A stretch of DNA of 64,000 nt, from assembly GCA_034509735.1 (NCBI GenBank), contig JACGWO010000008.1, positions 13,031,864-13,095,863 on the forward strand, written 5' to 3'. Numbering within the stretch: position 1 is the stretch's first letter; each line of letters opens with the position of its first letter. The translations under genes were made by a program, and so were the position numbers. Source of the stretch: Sesamum alatum. Its lineage: Eukaryota; Streptophyta; Magnoliopsida; Lamiales; Pedaliaceae. Below are positions 22,661-34,700 of this stretch, piece by piece. The notes below the pieces were generated by a model. That model ran no database searches and was not told where the DNA came from. It saw only the letters and a program-made list of their open reading frames with translations.

Positions 22661-24320
22661 ATGATTCATTCATGTGATGAGTGTCGAGTTTCATCGACGA
22701 CAGATATATGACGTCTATGCACTTTGGTGGGTGCTTGACAAGTGGGTTGCCAAGTTCACTGAATTGACTCGCAGGAGTTGTCATATAAAAGCCTATGTGG
22801 CGTGATCGGTATGATTGGAACTCCTTAGCTATGATATTACAGAGTTAGTCTTCCGACCTGAGGAGCCACAATAGCTTTGTGTATGGGGCGGTTGTATCTT
22901 GGTCTTGTCTAATGTAACTGCGTTATTACATGGTCGCCAAAAGTCATGCACCAGTGCATTCAGAACATACATGGAGGTTGGTCTATTCCAAGAAGGAATC
23001 CATCACCCATCATGAGATGATGACAATCTCCTATGTTCTCTGGACTGAGTTCATCTCTAGAAGTCTGTGGCCACAGCTATTAATACAATAGAAAAATAGT
23101 TATCCATGTTGATTAATGAGAAACACAGTTAAGAGTGGATACATAATTATCAAAGTCAATTATGGAAACATGATTTAGAATTTCATGCCCTAGACTTTGA
23201 CCCGGAGATAGATTGATGGAAGGACCGTACCCATACGGTATGTGCAGTTAAAGGTTCACACCAATTTCACCTATTCTGTAATGTCATGGATCGTTGTTAG
23301 ATGGCCATCCATGGCAACGGGTACTCTTGGATTCATGTGTTAATCAAGAGTGATTAATTGAGTACGATTTAATTAATCTAGAGCAAGTTAGTTACCGAAT
23401 TAAATTGTATATGTGATACAAGCTCAAGTCTAATTGAAGGTGGACCGATAAGGGTCACACACAAAACACTAACGACATTGTGAAAAATTAATTGGAGAAT
23501 TAATTTTGAATGGAAATTAATTATTGAATTAATTCTGAGAGCGAGCGAGCGAGCGAGCGAGAGAGAGAGAGAGGGGGGGGGGATTAATTTAAAGGGGTTT
23601 AAATTAATCATTTACATAAATGAATTATTCAATTGAGGTCCTAGGTGATAGAAAACCCAAAGTATTAATTAATTGGATTAACTAAATATTATGTTTTGGG
23701 ATTAATTAATCCTAGGTATAAGAATTAAATAAAGATTTGATATGAATTTAAATTAGTTGATTAGATCAATTATTACTTCAAAGTTAAAGTGCGTTTCATC
23801 AAAATTGTGGTCAAGTCTCAAGGAGCCCTCAAGGGACCACGAGGACCTACCATGCATTAAAGATCCTTGATTAGGGGTTTGCATCTTAATGAGTAGAGCT
23901 CACTTACCATTGACTTGAATGAACCACCACCTCATGAATAGATCCATTTCTCTCATGTGTATCTCTTCTTCCGTAAACCTTTATTGTTTCATCCTTTTCT
24001 TAAGAGTTTGAAATTCATTCAAGGTTTTCTTAAAAAATCTAGAACGCTTTCTACTTCATATAAGTGTTGTTCTAGTCCCACTCTCTTGAATTTCTAGCAA
24101 GGCTCAAAGACACAAGCTAGTGTTTTCGGTGTACTCGCTAGAGGAACATAACTTTGCTATTGTTGGAAGAGAGTTTTTGAAGTTAGGACACTTCACTTCT
24201 CTCAAAGAGGTATTTACCCTTTGGCTCACATCAACTAGTTGGTGTACAAGTGCACGAATAACCCGATTGACATGGAAATGATCCCATTTATTATTTTATT
24301 TATCGCTTCCGTACTCATTT
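22661..24320 (+). repeat. Forward LTR-like repeat (3' part)
   Basis: Diverged relative of the inverted copy, in the opposite orientation; continues the fragment at 8283-8551. Shares motifs listed for that copy through the end block tatcgcttccg near 24300. No open coding frame with a recognisable domain. Confidence 0.6.
23537..23582. repeat. (GAGC)n-(GA)n-G(n) microsatellite
   Basis: Five to six gagc units, then ga units, then ten G. Confidence 0.95.
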
Positions 24321-25560
24321 AACTCTCGAGCTTGTACAAATTCCTTCACCTTATATTTTTAGTCGAAATATTTTACTATCATTTTCATTCCAATCATTAC
24401 ATTTTTATATATTTACATGCGTATACAAAATTTCCAATCATTAATTTCATAAACCAATAACGTATTTTTTGTTTCAAATATTTTGATACGAAATGACTAA
24501 CAATTCTGAATCAATAGAAAATATAATTGTGAATTTCATTAAAATAAAAATATATTTGATTTAACACCCCTAATAATAAAAGATGAAGCTATCGTTTTCA
24601 TCAAATAACAAAATATATTAATTTGACATCGCTAAGAATATAAATAAAATTTTATTAACTAATTCAAATATATTTTTGTTTTTACACGAAAATTACTACA
24701 AAATTACAAACACATATTTTAACTAAAAATTGAGAATCGAAAATCTATATTTATACTATGATAAAAGAAAATATTTTATCCACCAACTTTTGAATACTCA
24801 AATTTGTCCTTTAATTCAATTATTTCCTTAAAAAGAAAATTAGTCAAAATAATAATTTTAATATCTTTTTCACCATTTCATAATTATAATTTTTTTAACC
24901 CACTACTCCATATTTCTCATCCCATTCTATATATATATTTTTTTAAATAAAAATGATGGATATTATTAAGTGAAGTAAATCATACAATATTTAACAAAAA
25001 TAATTACAACAATAATACCCTGATCGACAATATTACATAAATTAAATTTAAATTGCCTTACTATTATAGTATACAAATAATACATATTATACAGTAGACT
25101 ATTATCCCACGTACTTGGTTGGGTTCGAACCCATAAATTTTCATCACAGATTTTCTTTTTCTCGTTATTTTGCAAACCATAATTCTTTTTAATATGTTCG
25201 TGGGATTTACGTGCCACGTTAAAATAAAACCAAACATGGCTACTCCGCTGCACTCGTGGTCAACCACTACCAGAAACTTAGCCTACGTACAACACCCTAA
25301 TGCAGTGGTTGCAGCGAAATTGAGGGGAGGCGGTTGTACACGACCAGCACCATCTGACCTCGTCTCTTTCTCCCTCAGTTGCTATATCCTCTTCTCATGG
25401 CGGTCAACGGTTCTGTGGTTACTCCTTTTACATAAACAACCGAAAAGACGAAAAATCCAAACCCCACAACGAAAAAAGAAAGGAAAAAGAAAAAAGGGAA
25501 CTGTAAAAAAATAAGAAAAAGAAACAAAATCTGAGGAATATTGCTGATAATTCGGAGCAT
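24321..25560 (+). other. AT-rich intergenic and kinase promoter region
   Basis: Very AT-rich to about 25100. The last few hundred bases before the kinase leader are less AT-rich (from about 25200) and presumably contain the promoter, but no TATA box is convincing. No other gene. Confidence 0.45.
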
Positions 25561-25755
25561 TGTAATAGAGAAAGTAGAAAACTTCAACAGGTTTCAACAC
25601 AGTCCATATCTATAGACTCCCACTGTCTGCCAAGAATTCAACTCATAAGCAAAGGAACTAAGAGAGAAAAGAAAGCAAAAAACCCATTTTTATTCGGTGA
25701 GGATTGATTCAGTTTTCAGCTGGAAAAGCTTGGAGGTTTGTGGGTTGTCAGGTTG

Positions 25756-25779
25756 ATGCTTCCATCAGTGGTTGTGTGA
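25756..25779 (+). promoter_or_regulatory. Upstream ORF in the kinase leader
   Basis: ATG at 25756 opens a 7-codon frame (MLPSVVV) ending in TGA at 25777-25779, four bases before the kinase ATG at 25784. If it is within the mRNA it could reduce initiation at the main start or depend on leaky scanning or reinitiation. The transcript start is not known. Confidence 0.5.
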
Positions 25780-25783
25780 AGAA

Positions 25784-28700
25784 ATGGGGAAGAGTTACTC
25801 GTTGAACCCGGATGATTACAAGCTCCTAGAAGAGGTGGGATTTGGTGCGAGCGCAACTGTTTACAGGGCGATCTATTTGCCTTCAAATGAAGAGGTGGCT
25901 GTCAAGTGCTTGGATCTCGATCGGTGCGGTAGCAATCTGGTTTGTCTTGCTTTTCCCATTTCTTCAAATTTCTTGTGATATTTTTGTTGAGTTATGTGTT
26001 TGATGTGAGTTGTTCGTGGTTTGGTTGAATTCGGGTGGGATGAATTTGATCCCGCGGGTGGAGAGTGTTTATTTGGTTTGACTTTTAATGTATAGCTTCT
26101 GAGTTTGTATGCTGGGTGTTCTTCGGATGGCGGGCCGTGGAGGAATGATTGTGAACTTGTTTCAGTGGAGGTGGATAGTGTGTCAGAGGTTGAACTTCTG
26201 AAATTTAAGTATTGAATTTGGTTCAGGTTGATCATGCTTAGAGAATGTTGAATTGCTGTATTTTGTTTCTTTGTACTTATAAGGTTTATTTTGGAGTCAT
26301 CGTCTGTTTTCGTATCTGAAGTTTGAAGCCCATGATCTGACTTTAGTGAATATAGTATTGGAGACGTCGGAAAAGACTTTGGATCAGTTGTATGCAAGAG
26401 AATCCAATACAAAGGCCAAGAAAGTTGCGGAATGTTCAAATATGGTGCTCTAATTCTAGCTTCATGAAATGAATTTACGGAAGATAGCAATTATTTGTAA
26501 GCCACGAAACTTGTATCCCATAACGTAACCAATCCAGAAGTTCAGATCTCCATAGAAAAATTCCTTTAGTATATTACGGCATCAATCATATAGAGCAGAT
26601 AACAAAGTTGCAACCTTTCACAAAATTTAGACTGATTCTAGTGCTCAATTTAGGCTGTGTCTCGGAGGAAACAAAAATAGTACTGACCAATTATGTTTTA
26701 TGGTTATACTTAGTTAATGATTGCAATGTTTTTCAACACTCTGCTGGTACTTAGTTGAACTAGTTGACGAAAACATCAACGTTTCACGTCTTGTCATTAT
26801 TGTTAAAGACTAAGTTCAACCTTTGTGGATTTCTTGTATTCTATGCCTTTCAGGAAACCAAAGTGCTTTCTGAATGGAAATATACTTAAATAGTAGGAAA
26901 ACATAATCTAAAAACAATTACATATCATCCAGTAAGACATGTATCTTTTAGATTTTAAACCTGAATTCCTGGAGTCTTACCACATTTTTTTACCTGTGAT
27001 CCATGTCTAGACCTTCATCAGATGTATACAGGAAGACATAGGGAATCAGCTAGTGACATCAATTTTTTGAGCCACCACATCTGTTAGGATCCATGCTGGT
27101 TTGCATAAGTTGTATTGGAAATGATTGGTTAATAATCTTGAAGTATGTAAACAGAGTTTTTCTCCTTGCCTTCGAGTTATAATCCAAACTTTCTCCCTTC
27201 AAAAGCTAAAAGTACTTCTCAATGTGACAATAAATAAATTCCCCAGTGAGCTTCTTCTAATCTCTACGTCATCGGTTGTTATCTGCTACTTGTCTGGCCC
27301 ATACATCTCTGTAGTTAGGAAGGTTGACCTTAGGAAACAATGCAAGATTTTTAACTGTGGTCCATATAAAGATTGATATTGTACTATATTTATCACTTGC
27401 TTTGGCTGTGGTATAACACTTATTCTATTGGTAAAATTTAATATTATGTACAAACTTTATGCAACTGTGTTTTATCCTTAATTGATACCCCGATTGGCTT
27501 ACAAGTCATATCAAGTGATCTCTTCCACCTGCATGAGAAAATGTTTTTAATCAGTAGTCATGATGGATTCACGTGGGTCCAGAGCATGCAATTTCTTGCA
27601 ACTTCTTACAACAGATTCCTCCTAAGAAACTTGTTTCCCAAGAGTATATATAGAGATCTTTCTGTAGGGTTCATTTTTGTTTCGCACATAGTTATACTCT
27701 TAATAGTGTCCAATAAGCAGGTTGTTTTCAGTTAAATACTCAAAAAAGATTGGTTTATTATAGGTATCGTATGAGTGATAAATTTCTCAATCACTATCTA
27801 TATTTCAATGTAATGATATTATGCATGTTCGTCTTTGCTCCTGGCTTTGGTTTACTCTTGTTACCTCAGACACTCTGCGCACTGTTTAGTTTATTATAGA
27901 GCAAGGTTTAAAATGTACCAGAAAAGGCGTGGCAAAGATTTGCTTTGCATTAATTTGGGAATGAAAAATGCATTTGGATGAGTTATTTCTGAAAGTTGGA
28001 TTTGGTGAAACTGTGGTAGGCTTTATTCTCAAATATTGTCATTTGATTGTGTGACATTTCGAGTGGCTTCTTGTGTTTTTAGTAGATGTGTTAAATGTAT
28101 AAAATTTGATAATATGATTATACAAGATCTTATTTAACTTGTGCTATACTAGTTTAATAGTATTTTATATTTAAAAGAAGGGAAAGGATAATGTGTGAGA
28201 TGGGGCGGGTGGTTAATTATGATGAGAGGGAAAGAGCCAGGATTGGTATTTTGAGGAATGAGATTTTACAAAAATGAATATGTATAATTTGAGTTTATAT
28301 CCAAAATATGGTTGTAGAAGTGGATCACTTCCAAGTTCTCACTATTGAGATTGGGATGTGTCCTCCAAATAATATAACCGAACAATACCTGAGCTTCTGC
28401 ATTTTTCTTTCAGTTCAGACATATTTTGCATTACTACCTGGCAAGCACAATTTATCACTATTTTCCCATGCACAAAAATTATTTCTCTTGAACAGGAAAT
28501 TGGTGAGATTTTGTGCTCAATATTTTAGGTTATATATTACAACAATATCGCTTTTCCCATAAAACCAGCAAATGTAGCTAGGTAGGCTTTTCACGTGGAA
28601 AACTGCGCCTGTCATTTTGCAGGATGATATTCGCAGGGAAGCACAAACAATGACCTTAATTGATCATCCTAATATTATAAAAGCATACTGTTCATTTGTT

Positions 28701-31700
28701 GTTGACTGCAACCTCTGGGTGGTCATGCCTTTTATGGCTGAGGGTTCTTGTCTACATCTCATGAAGATAGCATACCCAGAAGGGTTTGAAGAATCTGCCA
28801 TTGGGTCTATCTTGAAAGAAACTCTGAAGGCTTTGGAGTACCTTCATCGACATGGCCATATCCATCGTGATGTGAAGGTTAGTTGATTCTTCAATATTAA
28901 ATTTATTCTGAACATTCTTCTGGACTTCACATTTACTTTGGATAATTAGATCCACCTAAATTATTGAAATACTGCACATTTTGTTTAACAGTTCCATTTT
29001 TCAGGCAGGAAATATATTAATGGATAGTAATGGTGAGGTGAAGCTTGCTGACTTTGGTGTTTCAGCTTGTTTGTTTGACAGAGGTGATAGACAGCGCTCA
29101 AGAAATACCTTTGTGGGAACTCCATGCTGGTACGTTGGCTTTTTCCTTCTGTCTCTCACTTGTTCGCTCTTTCTCCCGATATATATGTATATTGTATGAT
29201 TTTCTATGGATGTTTGCTTCTTTGTTATGATAATTGTAGACATTATGTGTTTAACTTTATCTGATTGTACAGGATGGCACCTGAAGTGTTGCAGCCAGGA
29301 ACTGGATATGATTTCAAGTAAGTTTTACTCTGTCTTCTTGTTCTGTTCTGCCCCTCAATAATTGATGAGCAAGCATCACAAAAGTTTTTGTTCATGCATG
29401 CATGTGTGATATCAATTGATTGTACTCCTTGCTTCTCTGTTTTTGATATTCACATGTGACACCTTCAAAAGACTATACTAGGATGCCCTGACATGTTCTG
29501 AGTGTAGATAAGTTTCGTGAAGCTAGTTTCGAGAAACTTGTGCTCGTGGACAGAGCTAATGATTTTTTCCCCGTTAAGTTCTGAGTTTTGGATATCCTCA
29601 CTTGTCATATACCTAGACCCAAAAAGTATATGATTTTTCCATTCTAAGGGTATAGAAAGACAAGAAACTGTTTGTCCAGTAATCTAATCTTGGTTAATCT
29701 GCTGAGATATCTGCTGCCATACCAAGTTGACCCTCAGGCCAATATTCCATTATGTGCATTTATTTTATTGTGCATAAATTGGGTTGCTGATTATCAATTT
29801 ATAGGGCTGACATTTGGTCATTTGGAATAACTGCATTGGAGTTGGCTCATGGACATGCACCATTCTCAAAATATCCTCCAATGAAGGTATACATATCTAC
29901 TAGAAAGCTTGAGTTCGTGTTCTTGGACGACATTGTGTCAAACCCTTTTACTATTTACCCTGCACCTTGGAACAGGTTCTACTAATGACCATACAGAATG
30001 CTCCTCCTGGACTTGATTATGACCGTGATAAAAGGTTCTCCAAGGTATCAATATGTTCAGCTGCATAAATCCACTTGAATACTATCTAAACTTTGTAATT
30101 CCATTTTACCAATCATTTATTTAGCAAGCTATGGCGTTGACAGTCTTTTAAAGAAATGGTTGCAATGTGCTTGGTGAAAGATCAAACAAAACGGCCAACT
30201 GCTGAAAAGTTGTTAAAACATCCCTTCTTCAAGAATGCCAAGCCTCCTGAGCTTTCTGTGAAAAAATTATTTGCTGACCTGCCACCATTGTGGAAGCGGG
30301 TAAAAGATCTCCAGGTATACCAATGTTATGGTAATTACAGGGTTCTGAAGTTATCTTTGCCTAGAATTCAACTTTAAATTGTTGTAAATTGGATGCAGGT
30401 CAAAGATGCTGCTCAACTTGCTCTAAAAAAAATGCCTTCAGCAGAACAAGAGGCAATATCTCAGGTTTGAAGCATTACGGCATTACCATATATTCTTCTC
30501 TTTTCAATGCGGTCGAAATTCTTTTAATGTTCACTGATGTGGTATATGATTGTCTTCCCAAGTGATGTTTGCTCTGTATATTTCTCATAATGATTTTGGA
30601 TTTGGCAGTTCTTCTATATATTTTCTTTGCTTTGTTGCTTTTACTGCAAGCAAGTACATTTTCTATATCTGGTTTTGTTCTACCTAAAAACAAAACCAAA
30701 CATATTCCACTTTTCAAAACCTCTTTCCCAAAAAATATTGTTAAGAAAATATCCTAAGCATTACTATATATCTACATGTATATGTATATTTAAAGATTAC
30801 GTATTTCTCTATATATTTTGATTCATCTTTAAATCATTGCATCACTTAAAATATATATACACACAGACACACGGGCACAAGTTAAAGGCTTTTTGTGGCA
30901 CCACTAGCTAAAAAAATATATTTTCCTGAACTACCTTAAAATCCAAGCATACATCACGTTCCTGATATAGTAATTAATACTCACACACATTCAATTTTAG
31001 AAACTATGCACAATATGTACATAGTATATATGTATATAATTATACTTATGCTCATTTTATATTTATGAAATGCGTCTATAGGTATTCACACTCACACTAT
31101 ATATGTATGTGAAGTTTATATGCTTGCAGTTTGTACACACACCGATATTTTTATCTGTATAAGTAATATGCACAAAAATATACAAAAAACATATTTACTT
31201 ATATATATTAGATTATACATAAATTAACTATATAAGTATATCATAAATATTATATTGTTAAAGATGCTATATATTATTATATATACATATCATAAATATA
31301 TAAATTTTATGTACATAGTGTACCCCTTATCAGTAATACTGGAAATATGTATTATCTTCATTAAATTATGTTAATACACCTATTTGGTATATTCTTAAAT
31401 TTATTCCTTTGTATTTCTCATTTTAGAATTATTCGTTAAAAAATTCTTTAGGTTAATTCGGTACGAAATGGAATTATATGAAACTTGAGGGACCAATTGA
31501 TAAGCATAAAAAAGCTTAAAGTTTATTGATTAATAGAATATAGGTTATAATTCGAATATACTAAAATTTTAACTATATTGAAGCTTTATAAAGGTTTTTG
31601 CGTCAAATTGTTTAGGTTTGAAAGATCGGGAATCAAATCGTAATTCTCATAAAAGTTCCTTTTTGGCAAAACAAAAAAAACAAGAAGAAAAGAAACGGTG

Positions 31701-34700
31701 ATAGAAATGGAGCAAAAATTTGAAGAAGGTATACTTGTCTTCCGGGCATGCTAGCTTGTGTGATATGCTACCACATACGCATGACAAGCCCCTTATAATC
31801 TATCTATATATACCTGTACATGCATGAATATAAGTAGAAAAAGGTGAAAGGCATTAGGATGTATTTGCAAAGCTTCAATCTCTTTCTCGACTGGTACTCT
31901 AAATTCAGATCATCCCTTGAGGATCCTAGTAATATTACTTATTTAACATTTAATAAGTAAACAGTTTTATGAAAACATCAATTATAAATCGAATATCACC
32001 ATGTGGTTACCAATATCTATATTTTGTCAAACCGTTAGTACTAGACCTGTCACATAAGTCCATTTCACATATCAAACATAGTAGGTCTCAAAGACTCCCA
32101 ACCCAAATTTTTAACATTGTCAAATGCTCAAGGGACCTATACCAACATAATAAAGGACATAATTTCTTCACTCAATACTCCAATTGCAGTAAATTGCGTA
32201 CTGGTTCGCTGTCCGACAGTGATTCATCACAATTTTAGTAGTGAATAAACACAAAAATCCCCAAATAACTTAGGCCTTTGAACCTCTACTCTAATTATTA
32301 ACTCACTCCTTAGGTCCAAAGATCTTATACTAGTATAGCCAGTAGCCCAGGCTCTGATACCACGTCTCACGCCCCAATACGAGGAGCCCTCTTTGGACTC
32401 TACTCTAAGAATGGAAAGAAATTTATAATAACAATATACCACCAAAAATAATAATCTTACATCCAAGACGATTATATGGTCTAACCATTCGACCTCTCTC
32501 CCAACGGCCTAGATCTCCTCCTAGGCCAGCTAAACTAAACCTTGACCTCTGATACCACGTGTCACGCCCCAAAAGTAGGAGCCCTCTTTAGACTCCACTC
32601 TAAGAACGGAAATAAATTTACGATAACAACATACCCGCCAAAATTAATAATCTTACATCCAAGACGATTATATGTTCTAACCATTCGACCTCTCCCCCAG
32701 CCACCTAGGTCTCTTCCTAGGCCAGCTAAACTAAACCTTGACTTGTTCACTTTATTACCTATATCGGGAGGGAGAAATTCGAACCATATAGCAGAAGCTT
32801 AATGAGGCCATGAGTGGGTGGACTTGCAGTAAAATATCAATAATAGAAAAGTCAATGAGAATAGTTAAACTTATCATATTGACTGGCAACAATGTCTATC
32901 GAGCTGTGAAAACCATATCAGGCAAGGACCAATCATATAATCACCACCTTATGGCTCCCAAAAGATCATTTTACGACCTTATTCTCCATGCAGGGAGCGA
33001 TCTCGTGACTATATTGAGCTGGTCATGCCTAGGTACACGGCGATGCCAATCGTACACAGACAAACTCTAGCTTGCCCATGAAAGGACACCCAAGTGGGAG
33101 CTGAACGATGGAGCCTTTATTGGCAATTTAGTGCTACCCTGCGTGCCCAGGAACTGTCCAAGGCTGGTCCTATCTATTGACCGCTTGCAAGAATTGCTTG
33201 AACAAATATATAAAACCAAAATAAACCATTTAAAGATCACATGCATACTGAATATTAAGACAAACTAAACAATATTACGATACGTGGGACCTCTTGGATA
33301 TTCGTATGGGCTCTAGAGGTAGCTAAGTTCATGATGATTACTAGAATTCCTTAATGATCAAAATAATAATCACACTGTAGCACTTAGTTCATAGAGTTCA
33401 ACCCATTCAATCCAAATAGACAACAGGATATCATATTCATTTAGGTACAAATCAGTGAACAATTTCAAGAAACATGTTACTGAAGTTTGTCGTAAGAGAA
33501 GACTACCTTTTATATGTATATATGGCCATGCACGATAACCCCATTTTTTTGGGTAGTCTACAAAATTAACATGAGCCATGAATTACCACTCAAATGGGAC
33601 TCATGGAATTTTTATTATTTTTAAAATTTTCATGAGTCGTTAGTTCACCTAATGATTCATGATTTTTTTTTTCTTTTTAATTAATGATTCCGACCGTTAT
33701 TAATTTTTTTTCATGAGTTCTTAGTTGAACTAACAACTCATGAAATTTTTTAAAAATACAAAATAAAAAATCTGTCAGTGAACTAACGACTCACGTTAAT
33801 TTTGCCAGACTACCCAAAAATGGCGTCTTGCTACTATTTTTTTTATAAAAGAAATTGGGTTAATTACATTTAGACCCCCTCTGAAAATGCATAATTACAC
33901 TTTCCCCCAAAGAAATTTTGAAATTACATTTACACCCCTTCTAAAAATTCTTTGTTTACACCGGACCTCCATTCGTTAAAGTTTGGGCGGAAAATGTTCA
34001 TTTCAACAAAAATAATTACATAAATTTTCAATTTTACCTCTGATTTAACATTCTCGTGCAATAATTTTGTACTTATAAGGAAAAAATATAATAATATTGG
34101 CCTCACTCCATACATATACGTTACACTTATCCTCTTACAAGTACAAAAATATACATGAGAATGTTAAATGATGGGAAAAATTGAAAATTTGTGTAATTAT
34201 TTTTGTTGACGTGAAAATTTTTCGTCCAAACTGTAACGGACGGGGGTCAGGTGTAAACAGAGAATTTTCGGAGGGGGTGTAAGTGTGATTTCAAAACTTT
34301 TTTGGGGAAAAGTGTAATTATACATTCTCAGAGGGGGTGTAAGTGTAATTAAACCAAAAAAATATAAACAAGCCAATCACTATTGCTCATGGTACGAATT
34401 TTCCCACTTTAGTCGGAATACATTATCCTTTGACTTATGGATCCCTCGTCTCTTACTCCTTACTGGACAAGAAGTGGGATTAAAGAAGTGGGTAAGGTCA
34501 TTCTTGGGATCATTATTTTTTCATATCGAAGATGTAGTTATGGTATGTTTGCTATGCTACAAGGGAATGCTGATTTCAGAAAAGATTGTTACCCAATTCT
34601 TTAACCCCATTATTTGTTTGGTAGAATTAAAAAAGGTCGAATTGAAAAATCCAAGGAATTAGTGGCAAAACTCATTCCTCATGCAACCATGAGGAATAGT

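Noticed and set aside
25115..25135. gggttcgaaccc resembling a tRNA T-arm or SINE B box
   Set aside because: No acceptor stem, D-arm or anticodon arm could be laid out around it on either strand, and no A box at the right distance.
25873..26490. 205-codon minus-strand open frame over kinase exon 1 and intron 1
   Set aside because: Overlaps the conserved kinase exon on the other strand; low-complexity composition without a domain.
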